This document shows positions 48,884 to 59,337 of a DNA stretch of 64,000 bases, in pieces. The DNA comes from Porodaedalea pini (lineage: Eukaryota > Basidiomycota > Agaricomycetes > Hymenochaetales > Hymenochaetaceae): assembly GCA_002794775.1 (NCBI GenBank), contig NBAY01000107.1, positions 30,415-94,414 on the forward strand, read 5' to 3'. Under the pieces are notes generated by a model. That model worked only from the letters and a program-made list of their open reading frames with translations. It did no database searches and had not been told where the DNA came from. The translations under genes were made by a program, and so were the position numbers. Numbering within the stretch: position 1 is the first letter of the stretch; every line of letters begins with the position of its first letter.

Positions 48884-50092
48884 CTACGCCTGACCACTCA
48901 CAAAACCCTGCGAGTCGATGACCTCTTCGTCATTGTCTTCTTCCTCCACATAGTCCTCCACTGTCAACCTTCGAGTGTCTACGACTTCCTCGAATGCCGA
49001 TTCCTTCATTGCCCCTAGTTCGTCTGCGAGGAGACGACGTTCGCTGGGCGCCATCATCTGCAGCATTCGCTGCACGATCGTCTTTCCCTGTGGGCACGCG
49101 TCCTTGAAGTGACCAAGCTGACCACATATCCAGCATGCACATCGGCGGTGCGCCTCGTTCATGGAGACGTCCATCGGCTGGCCAGCTCCTCCGAACGTGA
49201 TGCCTGTCGCGTCGCGCTTGTCAACGTGGGGGACGGCCACCTGGCGACGATCTGGGGGTCCATGCTGCTGCTGTGGGCGTGGGGGGGGTGAGAAGGTGCA
49301 GCCTCATTGGATGGCGCGAATCTGTTGTTCGCCCCAATCGATTTCGATCACTTTCTTCTTCCAGTCCTCATACATTGTCGGGACTGGAGTCGACCGTAGT
49401 ACCCCTCTCACCACTTCGATGTTCATGGCCCGCTTCAGTCGATCACAGATGATGCTGTCGTCCGTTAAACCCACTCTTGTGATGACGACGTCAAGGTCCT
49501 GGAAGAACTCGTCAGCGGTGAGGTCCTTTTGGACCTTGGTCCGGAATTTCGCCAGCGCCTTTTCCTTTCGGTTCGGGTCATCGAACGAGGCGTCCAGGTG
49601 CTCTTGGAATCTAGTCCAGCTGTCGGTAAAGGTTACGATACCGGCGGTCGTTGATTCCTCTACATAGTTCTGCGCCCATGTTGCCACATTACCGCCTTTC
49701 AAGTAGGAGAGAGCCACGTAGATCTTGCTTTCCAACATGGGGTACCTATTCGGATTGGCTGAGACAAAGAGGAGGACTTCGCGCTTAAAGTCTAGGTAGT
49801 CGTCGCCGCCAGTGAATTCACGTGGCCGGGCGACGTCGATGTTGGGGGTCGGGGGGTTTGCTGCCGTGACCGGTGCCGGGGCGTTGTTTGCCTGATGGGC
49901 GAAGGCATTCGCGACGATGGCCGCAATCTGCGCCATCTGATGTTGGTTGAAACCTTCTACTGACATCGCGGGTTCGGGTGCAGGTGTCGAAGGTTCCGGG
50001 GGAGTCGGCGGTGAGGGGTCTCTGTTAGTCTCGCGGTAAGGACCTGGGGTCGGTGGTAGGTTGACTGTAGACGTCGATGGTGCAGGCGACAA
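48884..50092 (-). pseudogene. gag: chromovirus gag with one in-frame TGA
   Basis: From ATG 50092: a Pro/Thr-rich N-terminus, a capsid-like domain (PREFTGGDDYLDFKREVLLF; FQEHLDASFDDPNRKEKALA), an in-frame TGA at 49304-49306, then in the same frame a zinc knuckle C-x2-C-x4-H-x4-C (CWICGQLGHFKDAC) and an acidic end, stop at 48884. The TGA sits in a CAA-TGA-GGC context where CGA would restore reading. Pol continues in the -1 frame across the gag stop. Confidence 0.85.
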
Positions 50093-50665
50093 TGGAGCGG
50101 CTGGGGGCCACCTGGCTCTCCTTCCTCGATCATCTGACGAATACCAGCTGCGCCGGATTTCACTCCACCAGATGTTGTGAGTGACGCCACTATTGTTGGT
50201 TGCGACGTAGCCTGGTCGGTCTGGATCCCAACAGGCTGATGCAGGAAGGGCCCATCGCTGTTCATCGGTAAGATCTACCTTGACGTCGGCGGCAGGACAG
50301 GGATCGGTTGTGCATTCAATCCAGGGTTACACCAGCATTGAACGGGTTCGTCGGCGAAGTTGATGATGAGGCGGTAGGATCCGAGCGAGATTACAAACAA
50401 GATTGTCGTTGAGGCTTGTACTCGCCTGGTTACCCACGTCCACATCAGGTGCGTGCTCCACCAGAGGCTAATTCTGAGAGCCAGGGTCGAGGAGAGTCGG
50501 TTGTAAAGTTTATGTAATACACGAACGTCCGAAAACGTCTGGGCAGGGTTGAGGGTTTGTCGTTCAGGGGGTTTACATGTCAAGCCCTTCGAGGGGAGTG
50601 CTCCTCTAGACCAAGTGAAGGCGAGTCGACAGCGACGACGTACGCTGGGGATGAGCCTGGGTGAG

Positions 50666-50676
50666 GTTCTGCTTTT
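50666..50676 (-). promoter_or_regulatory. self-primer binding site of the chromovirus
   Basis: On the minus strand AAAAGCAGAAC lies one base downstream of the 5' LTR. It is exactly complementary to GTTCTGCTTTT within the LTR (plus positions 50874-50884). That site lies about 33 nt downstream of an LTR TATA box (50912-50917), where transcripts should begin. This matches the Tf1/sushi self-priming scheme; no tRNA-complementary site with a TGG start is present. Confidence 0.7.
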
Positions 50677-50677
50677 A

Positions 50678-51100
50678 TGTTAGGCGGGAATCCGGGAGAT
50701 GGCTCGGACTAGGCAGGCCTTGGCTGACTGTCGTCTGGGACGTGCTATACTCGAGCAGGGACTCGGGACACGCTTTACTCAGGCTAGGTTGTAGTGGAGG
50801 TAAGAGGATTAATACCAGTCTAAACTATTACAAGGGGAGCAAGTCTCACCTAGGTTGTAGCGGAGGTAAGAGGAAAAGCAGAACAAGGAGTTCATGCGAT
50901 TCCTGAGACCCTTTATAGCGGCGACCGTGGGACTATATTATCTAAAGTTACATAAACGAGCGGAATGGAACGAATGAAGGTCATGTGGAGGGAGTGTGAG
51001 AAATGATTGAGAAGACAATTAATTATAATGAAAAGGATTGATTAAAAGAAAGGAAATGATAAAAGGAAAATAAAAGAAAGGAAAAGTTCAAGTCCTAACA
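50678..51100 (-). repeat. 5' LTR of the chromovirus
   Basis: 423 bp, same ends as the other LTR; the minus strand carries TATAAA (50912-50917) and the putative transcript start near 50884. Confidence 0.92.
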
Positions 51101-51352
51101 ACCACATATGTATAGTTGGTTGGAGAAGAAATGAATGAGGGACTCAGAAAAGGCTGGGGCATGCAAGTACGTCATCCTTATATTTTCGTTCAGTTAGTGG
51201 CCTAATTACTACCTTATTTGACAAGCGGGCCACAATTACTCTCTATCAGCGATATTGTAAATGTTTTATAACCTAGGTCTTTTCGTGGCTTGCATTTTGG
51301 ACTGCCCTTGATCCTCCTCTCACAATCTTAACTTGAACTCAACATACGAACG

Positions 51353-54300
51353 ATGGGAAGAAGACACACTAGTAAGCGAAAGCAAGAAGCTCGACAGTTG
51401 ATTCGAGACCCGCCCACCCAAGGTCTTACCCAAGGACCAGCCTTGTCAGAATTACTCAACCCAAGCAAGTCGAAAGCACCGCAACCTGTCCCTGTCGTAA
51501 TATTACCTGGAAATAGAACGCTGCTGTCCGTCCCCGGCTTTCAATGTCCAAGTACTCCGGATCCAGACCAGCAAGATCCACCGTCTTCAAATGATGTTTT
51601 GAATACATTCGGGAATGATTGCGATATCAACAACGATCCTGAGTCCGTCCCCATATGCTCTCCATGCTCACGTATGGATGTACGCATGTCAAGATTCAGC
51701 CGAAAACGACACAGGCAGCACCAAAGGTGGTTTGGGGAAGTTATACGGCGTCTCATTGACCCATATCTCGATATTCTCCGCCGCTCTGTGTCCCTCCGGC
51801 ATCCGATCACGCCAACGGCCTTACCGGAATGTGTGTGTCAAGGCACTCGAATGAAGCTTGATATTCTCTGTATCTCTTTCAAAGGTTCGTTTAACGTGTT
51901 TGTACAAAAATGAAACGATCGCTAACTACTTTGCTACCAGGACTAGACAGGATAAATGTCGAAACGTGTCCATGCAGAACGGCACCTCATCAGCTGCTTG
52001 AGAAGGGTTTATTTGGTTGTGCTCCATGTTTTCCTACGCTGGCTGTTGACTTAAATGTTTTGGACTTCTGTCTCGAATTATTTGTGTGCATCTCCCTGAA
52101 TCAGACGGTGTTCTGTAATACTTTGGAAAGCTTTCTGAAGAACCGCGGTTATTTGTTCGAGTCTTCGGTATGTATTCACTACAATTGTCAACTTTCGTGC
52201 TATCAATACATTTCCTAGGATTCACTTCGTAAACGATTCAGTAAATGTCTACACTGGTTCGGTGCACTCCGTAATGCTGCGCAGCAACGCATCGACGTTA
52301 TTATAAACTCAGTAGAGGAGAAAGACTCACCGACACACAATGAAGATTCCGAAGTGGAGGGATCGTGTTCCCTGCCTAGCTCGCCTTGCCCGAGAAATCT
52401 TGGTCCTTGGCATGGTGATGATGGGATCGACTCAGCCAATGAAGGTACCTTCTCTATAACCGGCCGTAGATTATATTACTAACGTTGCCTCTGTAGCGAA
52501 TCTTCATGAGAAGGATGGTGCAGGCGACGGGACCTTGAACACAGTAGACAGTGAGTAACAATGTTCCGTAACTCGATTTTGCGAAGGACAGTACTTAGGA
52601 GTGATTTATTTGATTTGTTTTAGCTGCCAGCATTGATGAAGCGCAAAGCAGTCATCACCCGTGCCGGCCGTCACCTTACCTCCAAGAACGCTGTCCGGCG
52701 TGTTTTGGAGGACCTAGCTGGAAGCACGACCCTTCATCTAAGTGAGTAGAATTCAACTTGTACATTACGGCTGGTTAATCAGTAAATCTTTAGCTTTGAT
52801 CTTGCTGTCTGCATTGATGCCTGCTTCCAGCAAAAGCGTGGGAAGACTGAAAGAGGTCCACCTAATGTACACCCCAAGACCATTTTCTTGCCGGATGACA
52901 ATTTGAAGGCTATGGAGCGCGAAGTCACTCAGATTCGCCCAGACCGCCTCAAGCACGATCGAAATGGATCTGGAATAGAACAAAACACTTCCAGGACTTT
53001 GGGGACTCACTCGTTGAAGGTCCCGGACGAGGTATTGGATGAATGCAAGTCCTCATTCAAAGCTGCCGATGAACGTCGTCAGAAAGCGAGTATGCGGTTC
53101 TTCCTAGATACTGGACTTATGGCACTTCTTTGTCGACATGATTGCGTCCTGTGGCTCGCGAACATGCAGTCGGCTGGCGAGAAGCAGTATTATGCCCTTG
53201 CTTTGCTCAAATGTCTTTTTCAAAATCTCCCTGTTGATGCTATTGTTGGGGTTTTGTACAATGTGGGTTGTCAACTCCATTGTAGTATTGTTAAATGGGG
53301 TTTTCTTTTGGAATACACGCCACGCATGGTCTTTGCCATTTCTGTCTTCCATGCGTATGGACACCAATGGGTGTGTCAGATTGCCTATCATCCCAGAAAA
53401 CGCAATGGCTTTGGTCTGATGGATGGTGAGGGGTGCGAGCGGTTTTGGAGCTCTATTAAGCATCTTATACCATCACTACGCATAAGTGGTGTGAGTCCTA
53501 TCCATGATAATACTTATTTATGCTAGCTAACAATTGATCAGTTCTACCAAAGATTGTATATAATCGACGCGCAAGTTCAACACCTCAGCGCCAATACTCT
53601 CTTCAGACTCGGTCTCTGGTTTTATAAATGGACACAAGATTGTTACAAGCACCTTGAAGATGCCGAGTCAAGACTGAAAGAAACTGGGATTTCAGAGGAG
53701 GAGCTCGACAAGGAATGGGAGGTGCAGATTGAACAACAGTCACAAGCTCTGCCACGTAGGTCTTTTAGTGTCCAACTTACGAACACATAACTGAATCGTG
53801 TACAGGCCAATCAAAGTCAGCAGGCCGTAATGCGATCGAAGACATTGTCAACTTGCAATCACATTCCACCGCAATTCTACAACAGATACGTGCTTTGCAT
53901 CGGAGCCTAGAGAGCAAAGAAGGCATTGATTTTGAAGAAACACAGAATTCCATTTCCATATTGGAGTCTGCGCGTACGCGTCTGTTCAAGGAAATGGAAA
54001 TGAAGACGAATGCACTTGGCATGGCAGATAAGGAAAAACTCTTATCCTTAAAGAACAGCAAATTCATTAACGACCGCGTGAATGCTCGTGCATTACATGC
54101 TCGTCTCATTGTGAAGCTAAGAAATCGCAAGTTTGAACTTCAAAACTTGGAGCGGCTGTATCGCACTCAGCATTCCGCATCTGGTGGTAAGCATCTCAAA
54201 TTACTTTACCTCCCTGTTTTCGACTGAACCCGTACACACAGAACACAAAAAAGCTGAACTCATTGAATCGCAATTGAAACGTCGCGAGCCCGGTATCATC

Positions 54301-55226
54301 CAACTTGCAAAGTCCTACAATAGACTGTGTGAGAAGCTTTGAAGCAAGACTCCTCCGAATGCCGCCTGTCCAAAACCTATTTCAATCAAGGGCCTTTTCA
54401 AGCTTGACGTTGACGATAATATTTGGAATGAGGATGGATTGTTTGACATCAACAAACCTGATGTCCCTTGTTGGATGGGAGAAGATGAAGTTCGGAGTGG
54501 CATTCGTGCACTTTTAGATGTAAGGTGGTGTCATGAAGAAATCCGGCGACTAAAAAAAGAAAAACTCACTATCAAAGATTGGTTTAAAGAAGTATGGACA
54601 TGTACAGATCATGCATTGAACTCATCTGGTGAGGCTCATTCCTCTTTTCTAATAATATTTACTGAACAAAATTAGCAGATTCATTCGGTCTAACATTTGC
54701 CCTTCATAAAAGACGTGAATTTCTTCTATCCGTTTATATTGAATGGCAAAGAAGGTTAGGAGCCGTTCCACCCCTGGATATATTTTACAGTGATGGATGG
54801 GGTCCATCTGTAGAGGACGTGGAGCAGTACAAGGCAGGAGTAACAGCATCTACATATTTCACAGTTCCTGCTGTTTGCGACTCATTTTTGCTAAGTAACA
54901 GTCAGGGTCAAGAAGATATTGAGGATGACAATGAATTACTAGATGCCGAATCTGAATCAGATGCCGATGGAGCTGAAAGAGAGGAGCTTTTTGAGCTTGC
55001 AGAACAGATTGAGTCTGAGCATACTCATGCTATGATTACAGAATCAGAGCTTGAAGGCTATACTTCAGAGCAGTATTCACCGTCAAAAAAATCTTGTATT
55101 AGAGTGGCAGATTATGGATCAATGGAGCTGTTATTAGTAAATAGTTCTCACACCTTGTTGATCAAACCTATTTCATCTTGTCGGGTGGGGGATATTTTGC
55201 AATCTGTGGAAGAACAGATCATATAG
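51353..55226 (+). CDS. KDZ transposase with CxC cysteine cluster, one in-frame TGA
   Basis: Ten exons (51353-51884, 51941-52167, 52219-52444, 52497-52550, 52624-52741, 52794-53490, 53542-53755, 53806-54186, 54242-54628, 54676-55226) close at 1129 codons. The N-terminal Cys cluster (ECVCQGTRMKLDI, CPCRTAPHQLLEKGLFGCAP) is the CxC domain found with KDZ transposases. The catalytic core shows FDLAVCIDACF, LDTGLMALLCRHDCVLWLA, GEKQYYALALLKCLFQ, VGCQ, FHAYGHQWVCQ and DGEGCERFWSSIKHLIPSLR. A coiled-coil-rich C-terminus follows. Codon 850 is TGA (54340-54342) where CGA fits; the frame stays open and family-like after it (PISIKGLFKLDVDDNIW). KDZ enzymes move large cut-and-paste transposons. Confidence 0.88.
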
Positions 55227-55629
55227 TTCAGTTCATTTAATTATTCTCTTCTGGCCAGTCTCTCATACCAATGTTAGATCACTCTCTCTAGCTATTTGTC
55301 TACAATAATGAGTCCAATATGACTAGATAGCTTGTGATTATATAATGTGAATTAGTCTGGTCTAGGAGCCTCAGTTCTATTATACTATCATCACCACCTC
55401 CTACCAGCTTCTCTTGTTGTCTCATTTGATGTATCATTTACTACTTGTCATAGTATACTTTGTATTTATTTTTTTGTAAAATATATTTACTTTTGCAAGA
55501 CTCTCACTAAAAAAAGACTTGCATACGAATTCATCCTTGTCTATCTGTGTCTCATTTTAATGTCTTACAATAATGTTCTTATGATCTCTGGTGAGCTAAC
55601 CCAAAGTTTTACTGAGACGTTCTAGGTGA

Positions 55630-56711
55630 TTTATGCTGGGACCTCCCAGACTATTCATTCTGGGACATTCCAGGTGATTTAGGCTGGGACATCCCAGTAT
55701 AAATACTCTGGGATGTCCCAGCATAAATACTCTGGGACCTCCCAGACTATTCATGCTGGGATATCCCAGAGTATTTATGTGGGACATCCCAGAGTAAATT
55801 ATGCTGGGATGTCCCACATAATTTAGTTTGGGATATCCCAGCATGAACAGCCTGGGAGGTCCCAGAGTAATCATGCTGGGACATCCCAGAGTATTTATAC
55901 TGGGATATCCCAAACTAAATTATGTGGGACATCCCAGAGTAAATCATGCTGGGATGTCCCAAACAGATTGTGCTGGGCTATCGCAGTCATAAATAATAGT
56001 AAAGCATAGAAAACCAATTTCTATAGTGACTATATTATACAATTAACCTACTAAATAATTATAACAATTTTAGTCTCAGCACTCTGATAATAATACTAAC
56101 CATGGATCAGACCTCAAGGGCTCAGTACTCCATGAAGTTAATATCAGCAAGGTATAGACCTCTCCTACTGATCCTTCATGTGTCATCATTGCCCATCATT
56201 GCCTACATGACTGCAACACTGTACTGTATCATAATACTATAGTTACTGAACTGGTTTCAGAAGGCTGTGTTTGGATATACTACCATGAGCTGAAAGCAAA
56301 AGACTCAAACCTGGTTGGGACTATAGGGCTGAGACCTGTCAGTGGCATTTTAGAAGGTAAATTCTGCTATTGGAAAAAATATCAGACCTCTCACAGGTTA
56401 ATCCTAGGAAAGCTGATCTTATATACACTCAAGTATACAGCTACAGTGCTGAAAATCAACCCAAAACAGTCACTAAAGAGTATATAATTAGGGCTAGGAT
56501 CCATGGTAAATCCCTACAAAAGTCCCCCAGACACTCTGTGACACTGATGGGATGGCCCCAAAATCATGAGGTATGATTTAACTGGTACAGCCCAGCTGAG
56601 GGATGTCCCATATGCTGGGATGACAAATGTGAGAAAAGGGCCCTTTAGGTGGAATCACCCATAGGGTCTATTCCACCTAAGAGGTACCTCCTAGAGGGGG
56701 TACCTGAAGTG
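55630..56711 (-). repeat. right terminal inverted repeat of the KDZ element
   Basis: Inverted counterpart of 33920-34950; ends GGTACCTGAAGTG at 56711, followed by the 8-bp duplication. Confidence 0.85.
55634..55985. repeat. right subterminal array of TGGGA-N2-TCCCA palindromes
   Basis: A dozen or so units such as CTGGGACATCCCAG and TGGGATATCCCA with AT-rich spacers (GTATTTAT, ATAAATAC, TTCATG). Confidence 0.8.
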
Positions 56712-56719
56712 CAAAAATA
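56712..56719. repeat. right 8-bp target site duplication of the KDZ element
   Basis: CAAAAATA, identical to 33912-33919. Confidence 0.85.
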
Positions 56720-57259
56720 ATGCTTTTTTCAGCACACTTTGGCTCATCTAAATTCAGGATCTGAAAAAATTCTGTCCTGTAGATTTGAAAGGTATATGCT
56801 CATTGTGAATTGATAGGATTTTTTGCAGCTCTGTGTGAAGTGGAGCAGTGCATGCAAGATTGGTGAAGCAAAAATCTTGCAATTTCAGTCTGGGAGGCCT
56901 GAGTACACGTACAAATTTGAGTGTAATTTTTGTTACTCTTTAGCTCATATAAATTCAATAAAATGGAATTACAATGTGAAACTTTACAGGTATATATATC
57001 AGTATAGTATCTACTCAGTATGAACTTATGGGACTTTTTGGAGGCCTGGGCAATGCATACAAGCATAAAAGGGAAAGCAATGAGTAGGTCATTGCCAGCT
57101 CAAATCTTCATATTTCTCCTTCAAATCTTGCATGGAGATTACTTATAATGTATAAAGTATGCCTGAAGTTTTTTGGATGGCAGTAGAGAAAAAAAGGTGG
57201 AGTAATTTCAGGATTACACAAAAAACAGGGGTGGCATAAACCTTTGTCAGGGGACTGTA

Positions 57260-58394
57260 CATACATTACATAGACAACTTCCTGAGTAATTCTTGTACAA
57301 GTCAAGCATAATTCCATGAGCCCTGCAATGGCGGGACATTCCCCTTCGTATAGTCTGTATTTGTACCTTCAGGTGCAAGAAAGTTATACACCGCTTCAGA
57401 GAGAAGAAGGCCATAGTGGCAATCTGTCCACTTTACACTTGAAGTCAACATTCACGCATGTATGTAATGAAGGAAAACGGCACACCAGATCAGCAAGTGT
57501 CGCATTTGCTGTCTTTCCACTACCTATGATAGTAACATTCTTAGCGCAATGAGGATTATCCATATAACTGCTCCTTTGCTTCACGCGACGACAGAGGACG
57601 AAATCAGATACTTGTAAATGGTGCGTAGACAGTCACCTACAGCCGTACACATGACAACTTGCTGGATAGTAGCGTGAAAGTGTGTTACTCTGGGTTATTA
57701 ACATCTCATTAAACTAAGACTTACGTATTTCTCTGCTGACATTTGTATGCCACAGATACCCACCCTAATGTTAAGGAGTTTAGATGAGTTTACTAGAAAG
57801 AATCGATGCAGTATCGCCACCCACGAATCCTCCACTGATTTGAAGTCTTCTTTGTAAAAGCCTTTGTCAGAATCAAACCGCTTATTTATGCACATGCTAA
57901 TAGCAGATAGCGATAGAAAGCTGGAAACGAGGACAGTAAAAGGCACGGAGTAAGGGGTCCGCATAGTAGGGTACACTTGCAAAGACAGGACGAGCTCGCG
58001 CTGCGTTGTCAGCTCTTATATGATGTAGCGCAGACCATTACTGATGCTCATCAATTCGTATGGGTGCGATTAACGAGCGAGCTGCTTGAAACTCCTTTCG
58101 AGAACTGCGTAACTTGCTTTGCGGCCATGTGCATGCAATGAATCATACGAAAGGTAGAATATATCCGCTGATGCAAAGCACGTAACCCGACGCGTACGTG
58201 AGCTCCCCAGAATCTTTGAAAGTATCTCTCCCAAAGGACGAATCGGAATGACAATTGTAAGTATGTGATTCACTGTTTGACACGCTCAAGATGGAAAGGA
58301 AGCTTACGAGTTGATGACACTCGAATTAAGCTGACGAAGACTGAATTAACGTGGCGATTGCACCTGAATCGTGAATATAGTACAAGCGATTAGC
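57260..58394. other. intergenic region right of the nested elements
   Basis: No supported gene; minus-strand ORFs at 57698-58273 show no recognisable features. Confidence 0.45.
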
Positions 58395-59337
58395 TCATGA
58401 ACTCGTCGAGCTTCCTATGCCTACGAGCGGTCCATCACCCTCTCCATCGTCCTCGACAGGATTCTTCTTTTTTGCTTTCCTACTTTTCCTCTCATCCTTT
58501 AATTGTTCTCGGTCGATCCGTGGATCACGCACATATGTCAACGTGCGAACAAAGCCGTCGCCTCGCAAGTCTATCCATGGGCGCGCTGCGTCTGGTCCCC
58601 TTTGAGCAATAACGATTTCGCGGGGAGGCGCAGGCACCCGTTCTGGTGGTGCATCCTTCACCTGGACCTCCGAACGTGTTGAAGACATGAGGAGAGGTGC
58701 GGGAGCGGGGGTATATGATGCTACCGTTACACGCTTCGTCTCCGAATTCAGCGAAAGCACTTTGTGCGGCTGTATCTGCTGCTGTTGTTTTTGCTGACTT
58801 GTGTCTCCGCCAGCAAGTGACGGAAAAGCACCCGCGGCCTGACGCGCCTCCTCCCGAGCGCGCTCCGCATCCTCTTCCTCCTCTGCAATCGTATTAGACA
58901 ACTCTGTCTGCAGACGCTCCAAAAGTGTTTCCTTGTGGGTTGATGAAAGTAAAGGTGTAGCGCAATGTGGGCATGCGCAATATGGAGGATTAATCGAGCA
59001 GAGAATGAGCCCGCAGCGCGAGCAAAGTGGGCAGTAAGGCGAGAGTTCGTGCGTCCGCGCTATCAGAGATCATGAACTCAAAGTTCGGCCACTAAAGCGA
59101 CGCATCACACGCACCTAGGCAGAAGCATCCTCCATTCGTGTCTTTCTGGTCGCCCGTTTCGCTTTGCAAATTCTTGATGGTAGTTTCCAGTGCGCGCACA
59201 GCAGCACTCTTCGGAGGTAGCTGGACCGCTGCTTCCCTTGCCTTCCCTTTGTTCTTCGGCGCGCTCGCTTGTCGGCTTTGCGGCTTGATGCGGTCTGAGG
59301 GCAGAGATGATTGTGACCATGGTGTCCGATTGCTCAT
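58395..59337 (-). CDS. ASC-1/TRIP4-type zinc-finger protein
   Basis: Two exons (59337-59115, 59059-58395) give 295 residues. After a Ser/Lys-rich N-terminus (MSNRTPWSQSSLP) the junction of the exons encodes a C2HC5-like finger: GGCFCLARTHELSPYCPLC, SRCGLILCSINPPYCACPHC. This is the zf-C2HC5 signature of activating signal cointegrator 1 (TRIP4 in animals, Rqt4-like in fungi), part of the ASCC/RQT complex that clears collided ribosomes. The remainder is a charged coiled-coil-like stretch (EEEEDAERAREEARQAAG), then TLTYVRDPRIDRE and a Lys-rich end. There is no ASCH domain, as in fungal forms. Confidence 0.8.

Larger units (their letters stand above)
44865..51100 (-). mobile_element. Ty3/gypsy chromovirus (full-length, decayed), minus orientation
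   Basis: Two 423-bp LTRs with TG...CA ends frame 5.4 kb holding gag and pol in the order protease, reverse transcriptase, RNase H, integrase, chromodomain, all on the minus strand. A polypurine tract abuts the 3' LTR and an 11-nt self-complementary primer site abuts the 5' LTR. The coding region contains four in-frame TGA codons, so the copy cannot make a full polyprotein. It interrupts the KDZ element and is therefore younger than that insertion. Confidence 0.92.
33920..56711. mobile_element. 22.8-kb KDZ-type DNA transposon with cargo genes
   Basis: It is bounded by inverted repeats beginning CACTTCAGGTACCCCCTC and by a perfect 8-bp direct duplication (CAAAAATA). Inside are a KDZ transposase (plus strand, right side), a coiled-coil/basic protein and an Spt5-like gene (both minus, left side), an Argonaute fragment, and a 6.2-kb chromovirus inserted later. 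Without the retroelement and its 5-bp duplication it is about 16.6 kb. From memory, Zisupton/KDZ elements make 8-bp duplications, which fits. The transposase has one premature stop, so this copy is probably immobile now unless supplied in trans. Confidence 0.85.
33715..57257. mobile_element. outer TA-flanked Tc1/mariner-like non-autonomous element, split by the KDZ insertion
   Basis: The left end starts CAGTGCCCTGACAAAAG right after TA (33713-33714). The right end is its inverted counterpart (on the minus strand CAGTCCCCTGACAAAGG) just before TA (57258-57259). Similarity between arms continues inward for about 170 bp, with matched blocks such as TTCAGGCATACTTT and ATAAGTAAT. Without the 22.8-kb insertion and one copy of its 8-bp duplication the element is about 743 bp and has no ORF, so it resembles a MITE moved in trans. 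The TA duplication and CAGTG-type ends are typical of Tc1/mariner elements. Confidence 0.75.

Noticed and set aside
45299..50265. numerous plus-strand and alternate-frame ORFs over the chromovirus
   Set aside because: Shadows of the GC-rich gag-pol coding frame.
44865..51100. tRNA primer binding site in the chromovirus
   Set aside because: The bases after the 5' LTR do not begin with the usual TGG; the self-complementary 11-mer explains priming better.
33920..56711. a TET/JBP oxygenase, the cargo known from other fungal KDZ elements
   Set aside because: No HxD...H plus Arg dioxygenase pattern was found in any reading frame of the cargo genes.
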